Shown here one piece after another: positions 1-10,408 of a stretch of DNA of 64,000 nt. The notes beneath the pieces are model-generated. The model was not told the origin of the DNA, did no database searches, and saw only the letters and a program-made list of their open reading frames with translations. Position numbers and translations under genes: made by a program. Within the stretch, counting starts at the first letter, position 1, and every line of letters starts with the position of its first letter. This stretch comes from Rusavskia elegans. Lineage: Eukaryota > Ascomycota > Lecanoromycetes > Teloschistales > Teloschistaceae. The stretch lies in contig SAUG01000115.1 of NCBI GenBank assembly GCA_011316305.1, positions 160,149 to 224,148 on the forward strand, read 5' to 3'.

Positions 1-71
1 ATGCCCCAAACGCCCTGGATGGTTCTTTTCTTTGCTTCAACGCAAGTGTGATTTAAGCCGCCCGAAATATC

Positions 72-1163
72 CTACAAGAATGCAATAATGACAAACCCAA
101 GAACTCCTGTAAGGCCCACGCTTGTAAAGACATTCGAATTGAGGCCAACAGCACCGCCCGTGAATGGAACAGGTGCTTGACCGCCGGCGCCACCGCTTGG
201 TGTAACTGCACCATCGAAAGCAGTCGAGGAGTTTGTACCCGATAGTGGCGTGGTGACTGTGCCGCTGGATGTGCTGTCAGATGCTGCCGGTGCGGCCGCG
301 CTCGAGCTGGATGAGCCGGATCCTGACGAGCCATAACCGCCTGAACCATAGTTGCCCGAGCCAGAGCCGCTTGAGCTGGAGCTGCTGGGCGAGTATGATG
401 AAGAGGTTCCGGAAGAGGATTGGCCTGGACTCAGATTCTGCGTCGCCTTACTGGCCAATTCTCCGAACGATTCAATCGTGCGAGACTTGTTTGCTGCAGG
501 TCTATTTCGTGACGAGCGTCAGCTAAGCATTTCCATGTGGGTTGACATAGGGACACTTACGGGTTGATGACACCAACCATCTTTTGCTGACAATGTTTGC
601 CCTGGCTGCAGTAGTACCAGATGGGTTTGGTATCGTTGACCATGATGGTGTAAGAAGGCATCATGGCAGCATCCGGTTTGACGGGCATGAAGCCTGAGAA
701 GAAACCCGGCACGGATGCGTTGTTGTTATTGATGGGCTCACATGGCTGGTCAAATGTAGATTGGACGACGCTGTGATTCTGTGCGGCCGACGGATTTAGT
801 CTGCGCACCTCGGAGAGATGATTACTTCCACGCGCTTACCTTGGGATAGAAATGGAATTGCACCATATGTCCCGCAGGTACTTGAAGATTGTTGGGCTCA
901 AAGGTAAGATCTCCCTTCTTGTTCGAGACCTTCACAACATGCACCATAACCTGTCCAGAAGGAGACGCTGCCCCGGCTGCAGCGGGAGAGGCTGCCTCCG
1001 AACCAGTCTTGGACATCGACTTGGACGTGCTACCACTATCACCGGAGGATCCACCGCTCTGACTGCTACCCGAGCCACTGTCATAGTTGTAACCTCCTCC
1101 ATACTGTGCGAGGACGTTACTGGCAAGAAGGACCGTAGATGCGAGAGAGAGTGAGAAGAACAT
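72..1163 (-). CDS. GPI-anchored serine-rich cupredoxin-like secreted protein
   Basis: Three exons (840-1163, 561-778, 72-501) give 323 residues; introns are GTAAGC...CAG and GTAAGT...TAG. A signal peptide (MFFSLSLASTVLLASNVLAQ) is followed by a Gly/Ser-rich linker and a cupredoxin fold at about residues 70-185. A type 1 copper site is visible: His110 in the NHSVVQS strand, then Cys165, His170 and Met175 in WYYCSQGKHCQQKMVGVIN (C-x4-H-x4-M). The C-terminal third is Ser/Gly low complexity and ends in a hydrophobic tail (VGLTGVLGFVIIAFL), as expected for GPI attachment. The family is common in ascomycete walls; its role is not settled, with copper binding or redox the usual inference. The second splice was placed at an ATAG acceptor because only that one keeps the INPPAANKS frame. 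Confidence 0.85.
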
Positions 1164-1966
1164 GTTGATGATGCTGATGTTTGAGAAATATTAGATGATT
1201 AATGGAGCGTCCGGCGCAAGAGAGAAGCGAATGATTTGAAAGGTTAAGGAAACACTACAATGAATCAATCTAGCAATGAACGAATGCAGACGAAAATACA
1301 GTGAAGAAAGCAAGAAAAGAAAGGGAAAGGGATGCATGATATGGAGAATGAGTGTCATGCCTAATGGGAGGCTGTAGCCATGGCTTTGGTCATGCGAGGT
1401 AGTCCCGTAAATAGTTCAGTGGCAACGACAGGCGGCAGACCTTCGTCTCTCGAACAGTATGAGTTTCATCATGGCTGTAGGCTAACAAAAGGCTCCTGCT
1501 CTAGACGCCGGCTTATGTCAGATTGCTTTGAGTCTCGAAATAGCGAATAGCCCAGGGCCTTCTCCCACAAAGCCGCCTGTTTCCTAGCTGAGTCGGAGAT
1601 GGGATGTCAGCCTTGCGATTTGTGTTTTTCCAGATTTGCTACAGGCGAACGTGGTTGCCTTGCGAGGGTCAGCATCGTGAAGATTGTGACAGTAGGGTCC
1701 AGAGTCGGACGGCTTGCATTGATCAGCTGAAGTTAGAGTGTGGTCGAAGCGCTTAAGTTTGGGGGGTTTTGTCGCAGGATTTGGTGCATCGCGTTTCAGA
1801 TTTCCACCATTCGTTCATGCCTTGGCAGCCACACTAGCACACTCATGAGCCTGGTCCTTTCCCAGTCACAGGCAACGTGCTGGCAGATACTTGGGGTGCT
1901 GCATGGGGTTGGGGATAATGAGCAGATAGAGTTTTCGCTTTCGTAGAATTCACGGTGCCCAAGGAT
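1164..1966. other. intergenic, no gene seen
   Basis: This is the upstream region of the cupredoxin gene and the 3' side of the CENP-X gene. Only short overlapping open frames are present, none with a recognisable motif or signal peptide. No repeat was noticed. Confidence 0.5.
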
Positions 1967-2532
1967 TCAGAAGTCCAACAGCAACTGCGGCACAAGCTTT
2001 TCCAGATCCTCCACCTGTATCGCATGTCAGCATCCCTCCGAGAGGCTTAGGAAATTGCTATAATAAACCCGACCTCGAGGAATCCGTCTCCAGTCCCTGT
2101 AGCCTCGTCGGCCTGGTTCCTCTCAAATGCCGCTCTGGCAATGGCTTCCCTCACAAAGGTGTCCAAGTATTTGCCCACTAATGTATTCGCCTCTGTACCG
2201 ATCTTCATTGTGTCCCCCTCGTCCTTCTCCAGATGATGGTAAAGGGTTCTGGTGATCAGTTTTGGTGGGATCATAGGCGGAGGATCTTGCGTGTTTGAGG
2301 GCCCTGCTGCAGTTGCAGAAGAGGATCCAACGTCAATCTCGGAGTCCGTCGACTTCGCTGCGGCGTGCGAAGCAATCTCGTCGTCAGATCCAGATGATAA
2401 CTCGATGTTTGTGGCAGAGGCGGACTTTCGCTTAGGGAGAGGTTTCGATCTCGCAGGTTTGCTGCTGGGAGGCGGCGGTGGCTTGAAGGCAGGGTGGCCG
2501 CGTTTGACCGGAGCTTTTGAGGCAGTGAGCAT
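1967..2532 (-). CDS. CENP-X / Mhf2-like histone-fold protein
   Basis: Two exons (2074-2532 and 1967-2014) give 168 residues. The N-terminal half is Pro/Lys/Ser-rich and disordered (KPPPPPSSKPARSKPLPKRK, then an acidic stretch). The C-terminal half is the short histone fold of CENP-X: IPPKLITRTLYHHL, then EANTLVGKYLDTFVREAIAR, ending VEDLEKLVPQLLLDF after the splice. CENP-X pairs with CENP-S (Mhf1) as a histone-like tetramer at kinetochores and with FANCM/Fml1 helicases at damaged forks. The frame after the intron is strongly supported by the LEKLVPQLLLDF ending. The donor reads GAG|GTCGGG, an unusual +3 base. The start is the first ATG that leaves a sensible N-terminus; a longer open frame upstream has no family support. 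Confidence 0.82.
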
Positions 2533-2861
2533 GTTGAGAGGTTCTCCTGTTGAATTACATGGTAGGGATAGCCGTGATCGTGAGGTTGGACTTGCAGGCA
2601 GCCAGGGGGTGTAAACAAAGGATAGATTAGAGGTGTGAACAAGTATGAGGCGGATTGAAATGATCACAACCTCACGTCTCCTCGCTACTTCTACTGAGCA
2701 GTAACCAGCGGACTGCTCGTTGGCGATCAACTTTTAAGTGCATTTTGCATGGTCTTAACATGAAAAGTTGCGTCTCTGAAAGTGCTTTGAAGCTTCGTGG
2801 CTGTTTGGTTCATAATACCACGATGATACTGATACGACTCGAAACACCTATACAACCTCTC
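2533..2861. other. intergenic, promoter side of the CENP-X gene
   Basis: This stretch lies between two minus-strand genes. It must hold the CENP-X promoter and the terminator of the next gene; no defined element can be read. Confidence 0.4.
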
Positions 2862-3285
2862 CTACGCTTTCTTATTCGCCAGATTCTCCTGCACCATTCC
2901 ACCGATCTTGCCATCGGCGTTGAAGTGTGAGCCAACAGCACCCTCCTTGTCGAACGGTCCTCCAATTTTCTGAGCGGTGCCTCCTATTGCGCCGTCGGCT
3001 AAGTTTGGTTGTCAGCCTGTGTTCGCGTGCATGGTGCTTGGATTATCCATACCGTTGAACATCTTGCCGACCGCACCGTCCTTGGAGAACATGCTTGTGC
3101 CGGTGCCTTGAGTCTTGTCACCAGCAGCGGGCTGGGACTCGTTAGCATAAGCATATACGGTTAGGAGAGCTTGGAGATGTTACCACTTGATTGACCGACT
3201 CGTGGATTCCACTCGTCAAGTCTTGGTCCTTCTGGGCTGAGTTTGCACCTTGCTCGAAGGTCTTGGCTGCATGATCACCGTCCAT
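2862..3285 (-). CDS. small conserved fungal protein with DGAVG...FNADG repeats
   Basis: Three exons (3184-3285, 3053-3137, 2862-2998) join in frame to 107 residues with no signal peptide or membrane segment. The C-terminal half is an imperfect tandem repeat: FSKDGAVGKMFNADGAIGG, then FDKEGAVGSHFNADGKIGG, ending MVQENLANKKA. The N-terminal half is charged (MDGDHAAKTFEQGANSAQKD). I recall such Gly/Phe repeat proteins as small cytosolic hypothetical proteins in many ascomycetes and know no function. The start at MDGDH is a choice. An upstream exon (open frame 3336-3569, possible donor after DAYDAFP) could splice in frame at about 3353 and add an N-terminal extension. Confidence 0.6.
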
Positions 3286-4911
3286 CGTGAAGGTGGTGGA
3301 GGGACTGAGATAGGACGGTGCTGTTTCGGAAGTCTTTACTGTGGAGGTAGCTGATAGTAATCGTCCTCGAGACAAATTCTTAGGAGATCTTTACCTGGAA
3401 AAGCATCGTAGGCGTCATAACCCCACGGTTTGACGTCAGGATCTGGACAAAGACTTGGCCCGCATAATTCCGCCCTTCCGCATTCAGCCGCATGAATACT
3501 TTTCGACCGAGGGATCAAGTGAGAAGTGCGAGAAAAGATGGACCATGGAAAAGAGTATGAACTTCTCAACCAAAGCCAAGCGGAGCTATGAGTGTCACCC
3601 GAACATGGCAGCTATAGCCGTCGACCGAGATGCAGACCATCACTCGATGAAACAATATCTCACGTAATGGGCCTGCATCTTCCCCACATAGGTACCACTC
3701 GGCTGTCAGTAGCTGGCAGATGTTGAGGTTACTCAGCGTTTGGTCGATCGGACGAGATCAGGTCTTTTGGGCCCTGTGTCGCCGATTACTGGACAGTTGG
3801 CATACGCCTCAACGGCCTGACGCATGCAAACAATTGCGAGGATTCGTTTTTCGGAGACCAAGGTGTCTGTGTGACTGGTTCTTCCACACACACTCCTCGA
3901 CGCTGTGGTACTCATTTCCACATGGCTCTTGGACTGGGCAGGGGGAAGATGAGGCTGTACTCGCAGTCCAACATGAGCCGTGGTCGTTGTTGCACACAAA
4001 GCCGGGATATAATTTCGAGGAATTGAACACAAGCAAACGATTTGATTGGAAGGTCAGCCAAGGGCGATGTGAATAGTCCGAGCGTCACTTCTTTGTACGT
4101 CGACCGGCCGAGCCCCTGCATGGTCGATCTTTCCACCATTGCTGAGGTGTCCAGCAGTACGTGTCATCGAACCATCGCTGATCTGGTGAGCAGGCAGCAT
4201 TGACAGGACAACGATAGACAGAACGGAGTGCGTGTCGAATAAGTAGAAGTACGTCCTCTGCAGACGTCGACGAGCCCGGGATGATGCGGCCAAAGATAGA
4301 AATCTGCTCTGCCCACTGGGCCAGAACCGTCAAGCTATCAGGCGGATAAGAGATAGGAGCTGCGGGAGGATCGACTAGGCATCGAGGAATCAAACTCAAT
4401 GAGGTTAATCTGGGGCAAATGTAGCTATCGAGCAGCTCTCTAGCCAATTAACCTTGTATCCAGATCCCCCTCCGACCTCCATGTCACCAATCCGGCAAAA
4501 CCCTCTATCGTGGCTTCCAAACCACCACTTCACCCAGGCTGGAAACGACGGTTGGAACCATGGCTACCACTTTATTCTCCCACTGGTCGCGCTCTCTCTC
4601 ACTTCCTCCACTTTCCCTTTTGTCCGCTCTGCGACCCCAGCCCTCGTTAACACCTCCAACCCGCTCTCGTGACCTATTTCCCCTAAGCGCTTCGCAGCTT
4701 ATTTACTCCCACCACCTCGACAGCATTCCTCACCTGGTCTGTGCATTCAGTACAGGCATTGCTGCACCACACGCCGGCATTTCAGATTGACAGTACACCA
4801 CTTCGGATTTTCTCGCTGCATACAGACCATCCTCGATCCGAATCCTTGAACTTCCCGTGCTCGTGCTCAATCTCAGATACAACTCTTAAGCCCCCGTTTC
4901 GCCAGCCCTTC
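3286..4911. other. long divergent intergenic region
   Basis: The region separates a minus-strand and a plus-strand gene. The part just before 4912 (about 4590-4900) is pyrimidine-rich and TA-poor, as in many fungal leaders. Overlapping open frames up to 120 codons on both strands (3720-4447) show no motif, and I see no coding support. Confidence 0.4.
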
Positions 4912-5983
4912 ATGATGCCTACCCCTCCCAGATCCGGCCTGTCTTCCCGCAATTCCTTCGACTATTCCACCAAGATCTCAAGGCGGGACAATGGTCTGAT
5001 CTCACCGGCTAAATCCACCTTTTCTTTCGCTGACGGAGCCGACTCAATACCAATTCCCTCAGCTGTTTCAAACAAGCCGGACATGATCGACGAGACGCAA
5101 ATATCAGGACCCTATGGCCGAGGCAGTCCTGGGGATGCTGCCCTAATAGCCATGGTCAACAAGGATCGAACAAGCACCGACCTGTCCCGACGGAAGAGCC
5201 AGTTCTACAGCGAAGTCTTTGCCTACCGAGAGCCCAATCTGACGGCAAGAGATCGAGTCCACCGTTACTCCGTCATCACCGCAGAGGTAAAGACCAACGT
5301 GATTGTGAGTACATCTCGACCCCTCCGTTCCCATTTGTTGGCTCCAGGCTGACAGTCGTCATATCTAGGTCAAAGATGAATATATCTTCCTGCAAGACCT
5401 CTCCCAGCATCTTTCGCAACGATATCAAAGACCCGTCTCCTCCATCTTCATAACCCTCAACCACTCGGAGTGCCTACTCTACGCCGGCACCTTCGACTCC
5501 GCCTACATAATGACCATCACCGCTCTCCCATCCCAAATCCAGCCCACCACCAACAAACGGAACGCCGTGATGATGCAGACGTTCATGGCAGACTCGCTCG
5601 GGGTAACACCAGAGAGAGGTGTTATCCGCTTCGTCGGCATTGCCGAGGAATACCTGGCCACCAACGGCAATACGGTCTTGGGCGAGATCGAAAACCTCAG
5701 CAAAGAATCCAGTGAAGATGGTGCAAATGGGGCACAGCGGTCAGGCACTGTACGCCGTGGACGGAGTCGAAGATCATCGAAAGCAGAGAAGTTGCAAATC
5801 CCACTCACTCGGCCCGCAACGGGTGACAGCAAGGTCATCAGTCCGCCAATGAAGAGCCCCTCAATTCCCACAACGGAAGAATCAAGTCCGCTGGACATGA
5901 AAGCCGCGAAGGTGCAGAGGATGGGCAGGAGGAAGAGTTTTCTCGCAATGTTTGCTGGTAATAGAAGCAAAGTCGCGCTATAA
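4912..5983 (+). CDS. MIF (macrophage migration inhibitory factor)-domain protein
   Basis: Two exons (4912-5304 and 5369-5983; GTGAGT...TAG) give 335 residues. After a Ser-rich N-terminus of about 110 residues comes a MIF/tautomerase fold at about residues 120-245: VITAEVKTNVIVKDEYIFLQ, SQRYQRPVSSIFITLN, a central strand with YAGTFDSAYIMTITAL, and QTFMADSLGVTPERGVIRF, matching the SPDRVYINY helix-strand end of MIF. The C-terminal tail is basic and Ser-rich. Animal MIF uses a free N-terminal Pro1 for tautomerase activity. Here the domain is internal, and the aligned position (two before AEVKTNV) is Ile, so Pro1-dependent chemistry is unlikely. Fungal MIF-like proteins of this layout are known but functionally obscure. 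Confidence 0.8.
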
Positions 5984-6647
5984 AAATCATGTAAGGAGCA
6001 GTACACACTGACGTAGCATATCATCTCGGTCCCGGCATTTCCTTGGATACCTGCATTTTTGGATCAGCCTATGAGCACTGGTGCTCTAAGGATGTTTGGA
6101 AGCCGTTGCATTTTCTTGGGTCACATACGGGGGCGAAGCTTGGATAGCAAAGAGCGAAGGAACTACGAGGAATGGTTGAGGGGGAATAGCCACAGAAAAT
6201 TTAATATCAGGTCGCCGAAGCCCGGCGTTTTCCGAGGTGTCTCGTCCTCTGGCGCTGTTCAGTTAGGAGGGTGTCGTCCGGCAAGTCGTCCTTTCGATGT
6301 TGCTATCAAGCGATATATATCATAAATATAGCGATGAAGATGTTCCAAGCCCACTGGGGCTGGTGTAATACATGACATCGTCTCGAACATTCTGTTTAAA
6401 ATTCGAGGTTTGAATGGCGGCGACAAGTAGGAACAGATTCCTTGACATAACCTTCTAGCGAAAGCTGGACATCTCAAGACGTTCGAAAAACGCACTGCTT
6501 CTATGACGGATACGCTAAACCTGTATCCAAGGTTTATGTCCTAAGCCCCCCGAACGCCTTGACGCACTTACTCAAGCAAGATATTCCAGTTGGATTTCCT
6601 CTCCCATCCCAAGCTACCATTTTCCACCCACGAAAACCTTAAACCCC
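5984..6647. other. convergent 3' intergenic region
   Basis: This lies between the 3' ends of the MIF and CFEM genes. Short open frames only; no motif or repeat seen. Confidence 0.4.
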
Positions 6648-7310
6648 TTACAGAACCATAACAGCCCCCATTACCACCACGCCCAAGACTCCCGCATTCT
6701 TGGCCAAACCGACCAATCCAGCAACACCGGAATCGGGCGCCGGTTGCGGGGTGGGATCTGGCGACTGCGGTGCGCCTCCCTCGGTGCTATTACCCGGAGT
6801 CATGGTGCCGTTGCTGGCAGTAGCGGAGGACGCGGCAACGGTAGATGGGGTTGTAGAATCAGTCGCGGTAGGTGAAGCGGCGGAAGTAGTGGGAATTGCG
6901 ATGTCGACGCCGGCGTTGGCGCAAAATTGTCGTGTGAAATCTACTGTCCCTGTTGTGGATTGCCGTTAGTTCCTTGTCATTTGTCTGGTTTCTTTCGAGG
7001 TTGGGAGAAGTGAGTCCTACTCTGGAACTCTTCGGGTGAACAGGCTTCTCTGACCACGGGTAGGAGGGAGTCGAGGAAGTTTTGATTCCTGCAGATGCAG
7101 GCAGGGTCGGAGATGGCGCAGCCGGAACTGGTGAAGGATTTGAGGGCGGCTTGGGACTGTGAGGGTTGGTGTTAGTTTGGGGTTTGGAGATGGATATACT
7201 GGGGAGGAGGAGGGATGTCTTACTGCACATCCGGGGACGTCGTTGAGGGATTGGGCAGCGGAGGTTGAGAGGAGGGTGAGGAGGGAGATGGCGGTCGCTG
7301 TGTACTTCAT
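6648..7310 (-). CDS. CFEM-domain GPI-anchored protein (six-cysteine variant)
   Basis: Three exons (7224-7310, 7021-7156, 6648-6949) give 174 residues. Signal peptide MKYTATAISLLTLLSTSAAQ, then a CFEM domain at about residues 21-90 (DVPGC, SSGCAISDPACICRNQNFL, REACSPEEF, TRQFC), a Ser/Thr/Pro stalk, and a hydrophobic end (LGVVVMGAVMVL) typical of GPI-anchored proteins. CFEM domains normally have eight cysteines, and several bind haem or act at the cell surface. Here six are present: the usual second Cys (CALNC-type position, here CAQAA) and the Cys before the SAC motif (usually PCV, here PVV) are absent. Both introns are short with clean GTAAGA and GTAGGA donors and CAG acceptors. Confidence 0.85.
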
Positions 7311-8733
7311 TGTTGCTGGTATCTGCGGGACAAGCAGGGACGAGGGTCGAGAAAGGGGAACTAAGAGACTGGATTGGTGTAGCTTGGTTTAAGAGGAGGA
7401 AAGGGACCGAAGAATAAGAAAGCAGAAGGCAAGGACAAAAGGGAAAGGAGTGTGTGTTTTGGGGTAGGTACGTGAGAAGAGATGGAGCAGCCAATGGGCT
7501 GTGCCACAGGGGGGTCGGCGGAGTAAACGTAAATGTTTCTATTCGAGGCACAGCATTATTCCCAAACATAGAATGCTGACACAGTCCCGAGGCGGTGGAT
7601 CCTTCGGAGAAGGATGCCTTGTAAGGTCGCACTTCTCATCCAGACGGCGACGGTAAGAGCCGCAGGATCGAAAGCACTGATGGAGCGATTGCCTTCAGCC
7701 ATACAAACTAGATGGATGCTTTCCACTAGAGGGCACAGGTCTTGTCTCTTCCGCGTAGTGAGAAGCGAGAAAGACAGAAGGCAAGAAGGCAAAGGATGTG
7801 AGATGCATCAGGGAGACGGCTGTGCCTGTAAGCAGGTGGAACGTGCCATTCTTTTGAGACCCACGACACGCGGCACGGTCCGTCAGCATGACCGTCATCA
7901 AGGACCAGAGCTGACTCGAAGGATTCGTGGCATGCTGCTCCAAGGAGGGAACCTCTGTCCCTCCACCAAAAGGGTATCTGGCTTTTCATAGGAATCTTCG
8001 CGACAATAGAGGACAGAATGATGGAATCGAGATGGACCTCGGTAGATGCGATCACAGACTCGGATGGAAGGTAAGGAAGGCCGAGGGGGCTACCTTACTC
8101 GTAGTACTAGTGTGTGGAGTAAAAGGCTGCTTACTCATCGTGCGGCTGAAGTTTCATCGTTCTCCGTGCTCGGCACTCGGCACTTGGCATTCTCTTTACT
8201 ACTGTTGTATGAACCACACATCAAGCAGACCTATTTTCGTGCCACTGCTGTACCTATGAGTTCGCCTGCTCGACTCACCAACGCCATGCTTAAACAAGGC
8301 CACTGCATGTCCGACAGATCCTTCGGTGTCGCCCTTTCGTTCGGCTTACCTTGTTTGAGCATAATCTCCTGCAGCTCTACGGCGATATCTATCCTATGAT
8401 GTGCGTCAAACCTTACCCTCCAGCCTGTAAGATTGGAGTTGGAGTGTTTGTCGTCCACTGCGCCGACAATCTCGACCATACCAGAAGGAACATCTGCTTG
8501 GCCCTCGCTTTAAGCTACTTCCATACCTTGAAAGACGAGAGTCATGGGTCCAATCCGAGCCTTTCGTCCGCCCTTTTCACTTTCCGTATATGAGTCTCGT
8601 GTGGCAGCCACGCCCCATCAGCATGAAGTGCAGCTGTCCACTCAACCACAGATAATCCATACGTTCCATGTCCTTTTCCTCTTCCTTCCTTCTTCCACAC
8701 TGTTTGGTAATTTGAGTACAAATTGCTGTGACA
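7311..8733. other. divergent promoter region
   Basis: The stretch lies between the CFEM gene (minus) and the receptor-like gene (plus). The first 250 bp is pyrimidine-rich on the minus strand, consistent with a CFEM leader. Open frames at 7614-8593 show no family signal. Confidence 0.4.
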
Positions 8734-10408
8734 ATGGGGTCGCTTGGTGAAGTGGACTTCAATTCTCCTTTCTTCGAAAGTTTCCCTGCCTTGCCACCTC
8801 CGCCTGGTGTCCAATCGAATTTCGACAATCCTCTCACGCGAGGCCCAGATGTCGTCATAGCTTCGTCGATATGTCTGACCTTGATGTTGTCGCTGGTTGT
8901 GATGCGTTTCTATACCAAGATTGCTATCAAGCGCAAATTCGGTTGGGATGACTGTGGGTGTAGCCAGTCCAAACCGTCGACGATATTACTGATCTCCGTA
9001 GGGCTCTGCATACCCGCCACAGTACGATGGATACTTCTGTTACCGTTTCATGCTTCATCTGAAATTGAGTAGGCCGGTGCAATAGGGTTTGCTGCAGTCT
9101 CCATCACCTGTACGTTAATCACATACCTTGGTTGACTGTCTTTTCATTCGCTAACCTCCATCGTAGTGGTTCATCAGGCTGTCGGCCCACACCAGTGGAA
9201 CGTGCCAGTATCTCATTTCACAAAGGATGTACTGAGAGTAAGACAGTATCCGGATTCCTGAATTCTGTGTGGTAGACTGAATCTTCACATAGAAATTTAT
9301 CGTTGTGGACGTCATCTACTCGCCTACTATCCTCATGGCTAAGCTATCGCTTCTGTCGCTTTACCTCCAGGTATTCCGTCCAAATTTGAGGCTGAGGTAT
9401 GCCATTTACTTTGGCATGGTCTTTGTGACCCTGTTCTACACCGGCATCTTCATTGCATTCTGTGTTCTAGCCATTCCAAGGCCAGGGGAGAGTCTGATTG
9501 GCACCATCCTGTCGAATGACGTTGCTTCACTTATCCCCATCAGCGTTGGTCTGGGAGGTGTCAACGTAGCCAGCGACTTCTACATCTTTCTCTTGCCCAT
9601 TCCGGGCGTCGTACAGCTTCATATGCCGACGAAGAAGAAGATTGGTGTCTGCGCAATCTTTGCGACTGGGTCATTGTGAGTAAACCCGGTCGTGATGAAG
9701 ACTCTGGATACTCATCTTGTCCAGGGCTTGCCTTGCTAGTATCATGGGGCTTTACTACCGAACCCGGCTCAATCGCCACTCGGATGTGACGTGGTCTTTG
9801 GTGGATATCCTGATCTGGGTGTGAGTCATTACGAAGTCATCACGACTCTCACAGACTAAGCAAGCATTAGAGTCGTCGAGCTGCACGTCGGCGTCATGTG
9901 CGGCTGTATGCCTGCCCTCGCCGGATTCTTCAATTACTACCTTCCTATGCTGCGTTCGTTTGGATCTTTCTTCAGCTCACGGGTCAAGGGCTTCAGCCTC
10001 TTGAAGATTCCAAGCAGACCCTCTAGCTCGGAAAGCTCTTCGAAGAGGCTTGCGACCAAGGATATTCATATGACGCTCGGATCCAGGGTAGATGGTCAAG
10101 GTCATTTCCTTAATCCAACAAGCGTCTTCGCCAGAGAAGAGGATTGGTTGAAGCTAGGAGAAGTAGCTCATAATCCACCCAGCCTCGCACGCAAGCCAAG
10201 CGGAACTCGCCGAGAGTGGCACGAGAGTCTGGCAGAGCTCAAAAGACAGTCACTATCTGCGCATCCTCCGATGATAATAACTAAGCCCTCAGCCCAATCA
10301 CGGACTCGAAGCTTAACCACCCACGACGAGGAGATGGGGACGCCAATTTATGGGATTCCTTCGGGCGAGATTTATGATAATCCACATCATCGTAGTGGCT
10401 ACTTTTGA
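8734..10408 (+). CDS. PTH11/SAT4-type rhodopsin-domain membrane protein
   Basis: Seven exons (8734-8953, 9002-9021, 9073-9109, 9167-9237, 9293-9675, 9725-9820, 9871-10408) give 454 residues. The fungal seven-helix 'rhodopsin domain' is clear. First helix ICLTLMLSLVVMRFYTKI, then the KFGWDDW turn assembled across an intron, LCIPATAGAIGFAAVSITL, the GPHQWNVPV loop, VVDVIYSPTILMAKLSLLSL, and VVVELHVGVMCGCMPALAGF as the last helix. A charged Ser-rich cytosolic tail of about 150 residues follows. Family members include PTH11-like receptors of plant pathogens; the ligand is unknown. The 20-bp second exon is required: it supplies the Trp of GWDDW and keeps phase on both sides. Confidence 0.85.

Noticed and set aside
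3720..4447. Overlapping open frames up to 120 codons on both strands
   Set aside because: No domain, signal peptide or splice-compatible neighbours; they overlap each other in opposite strands.
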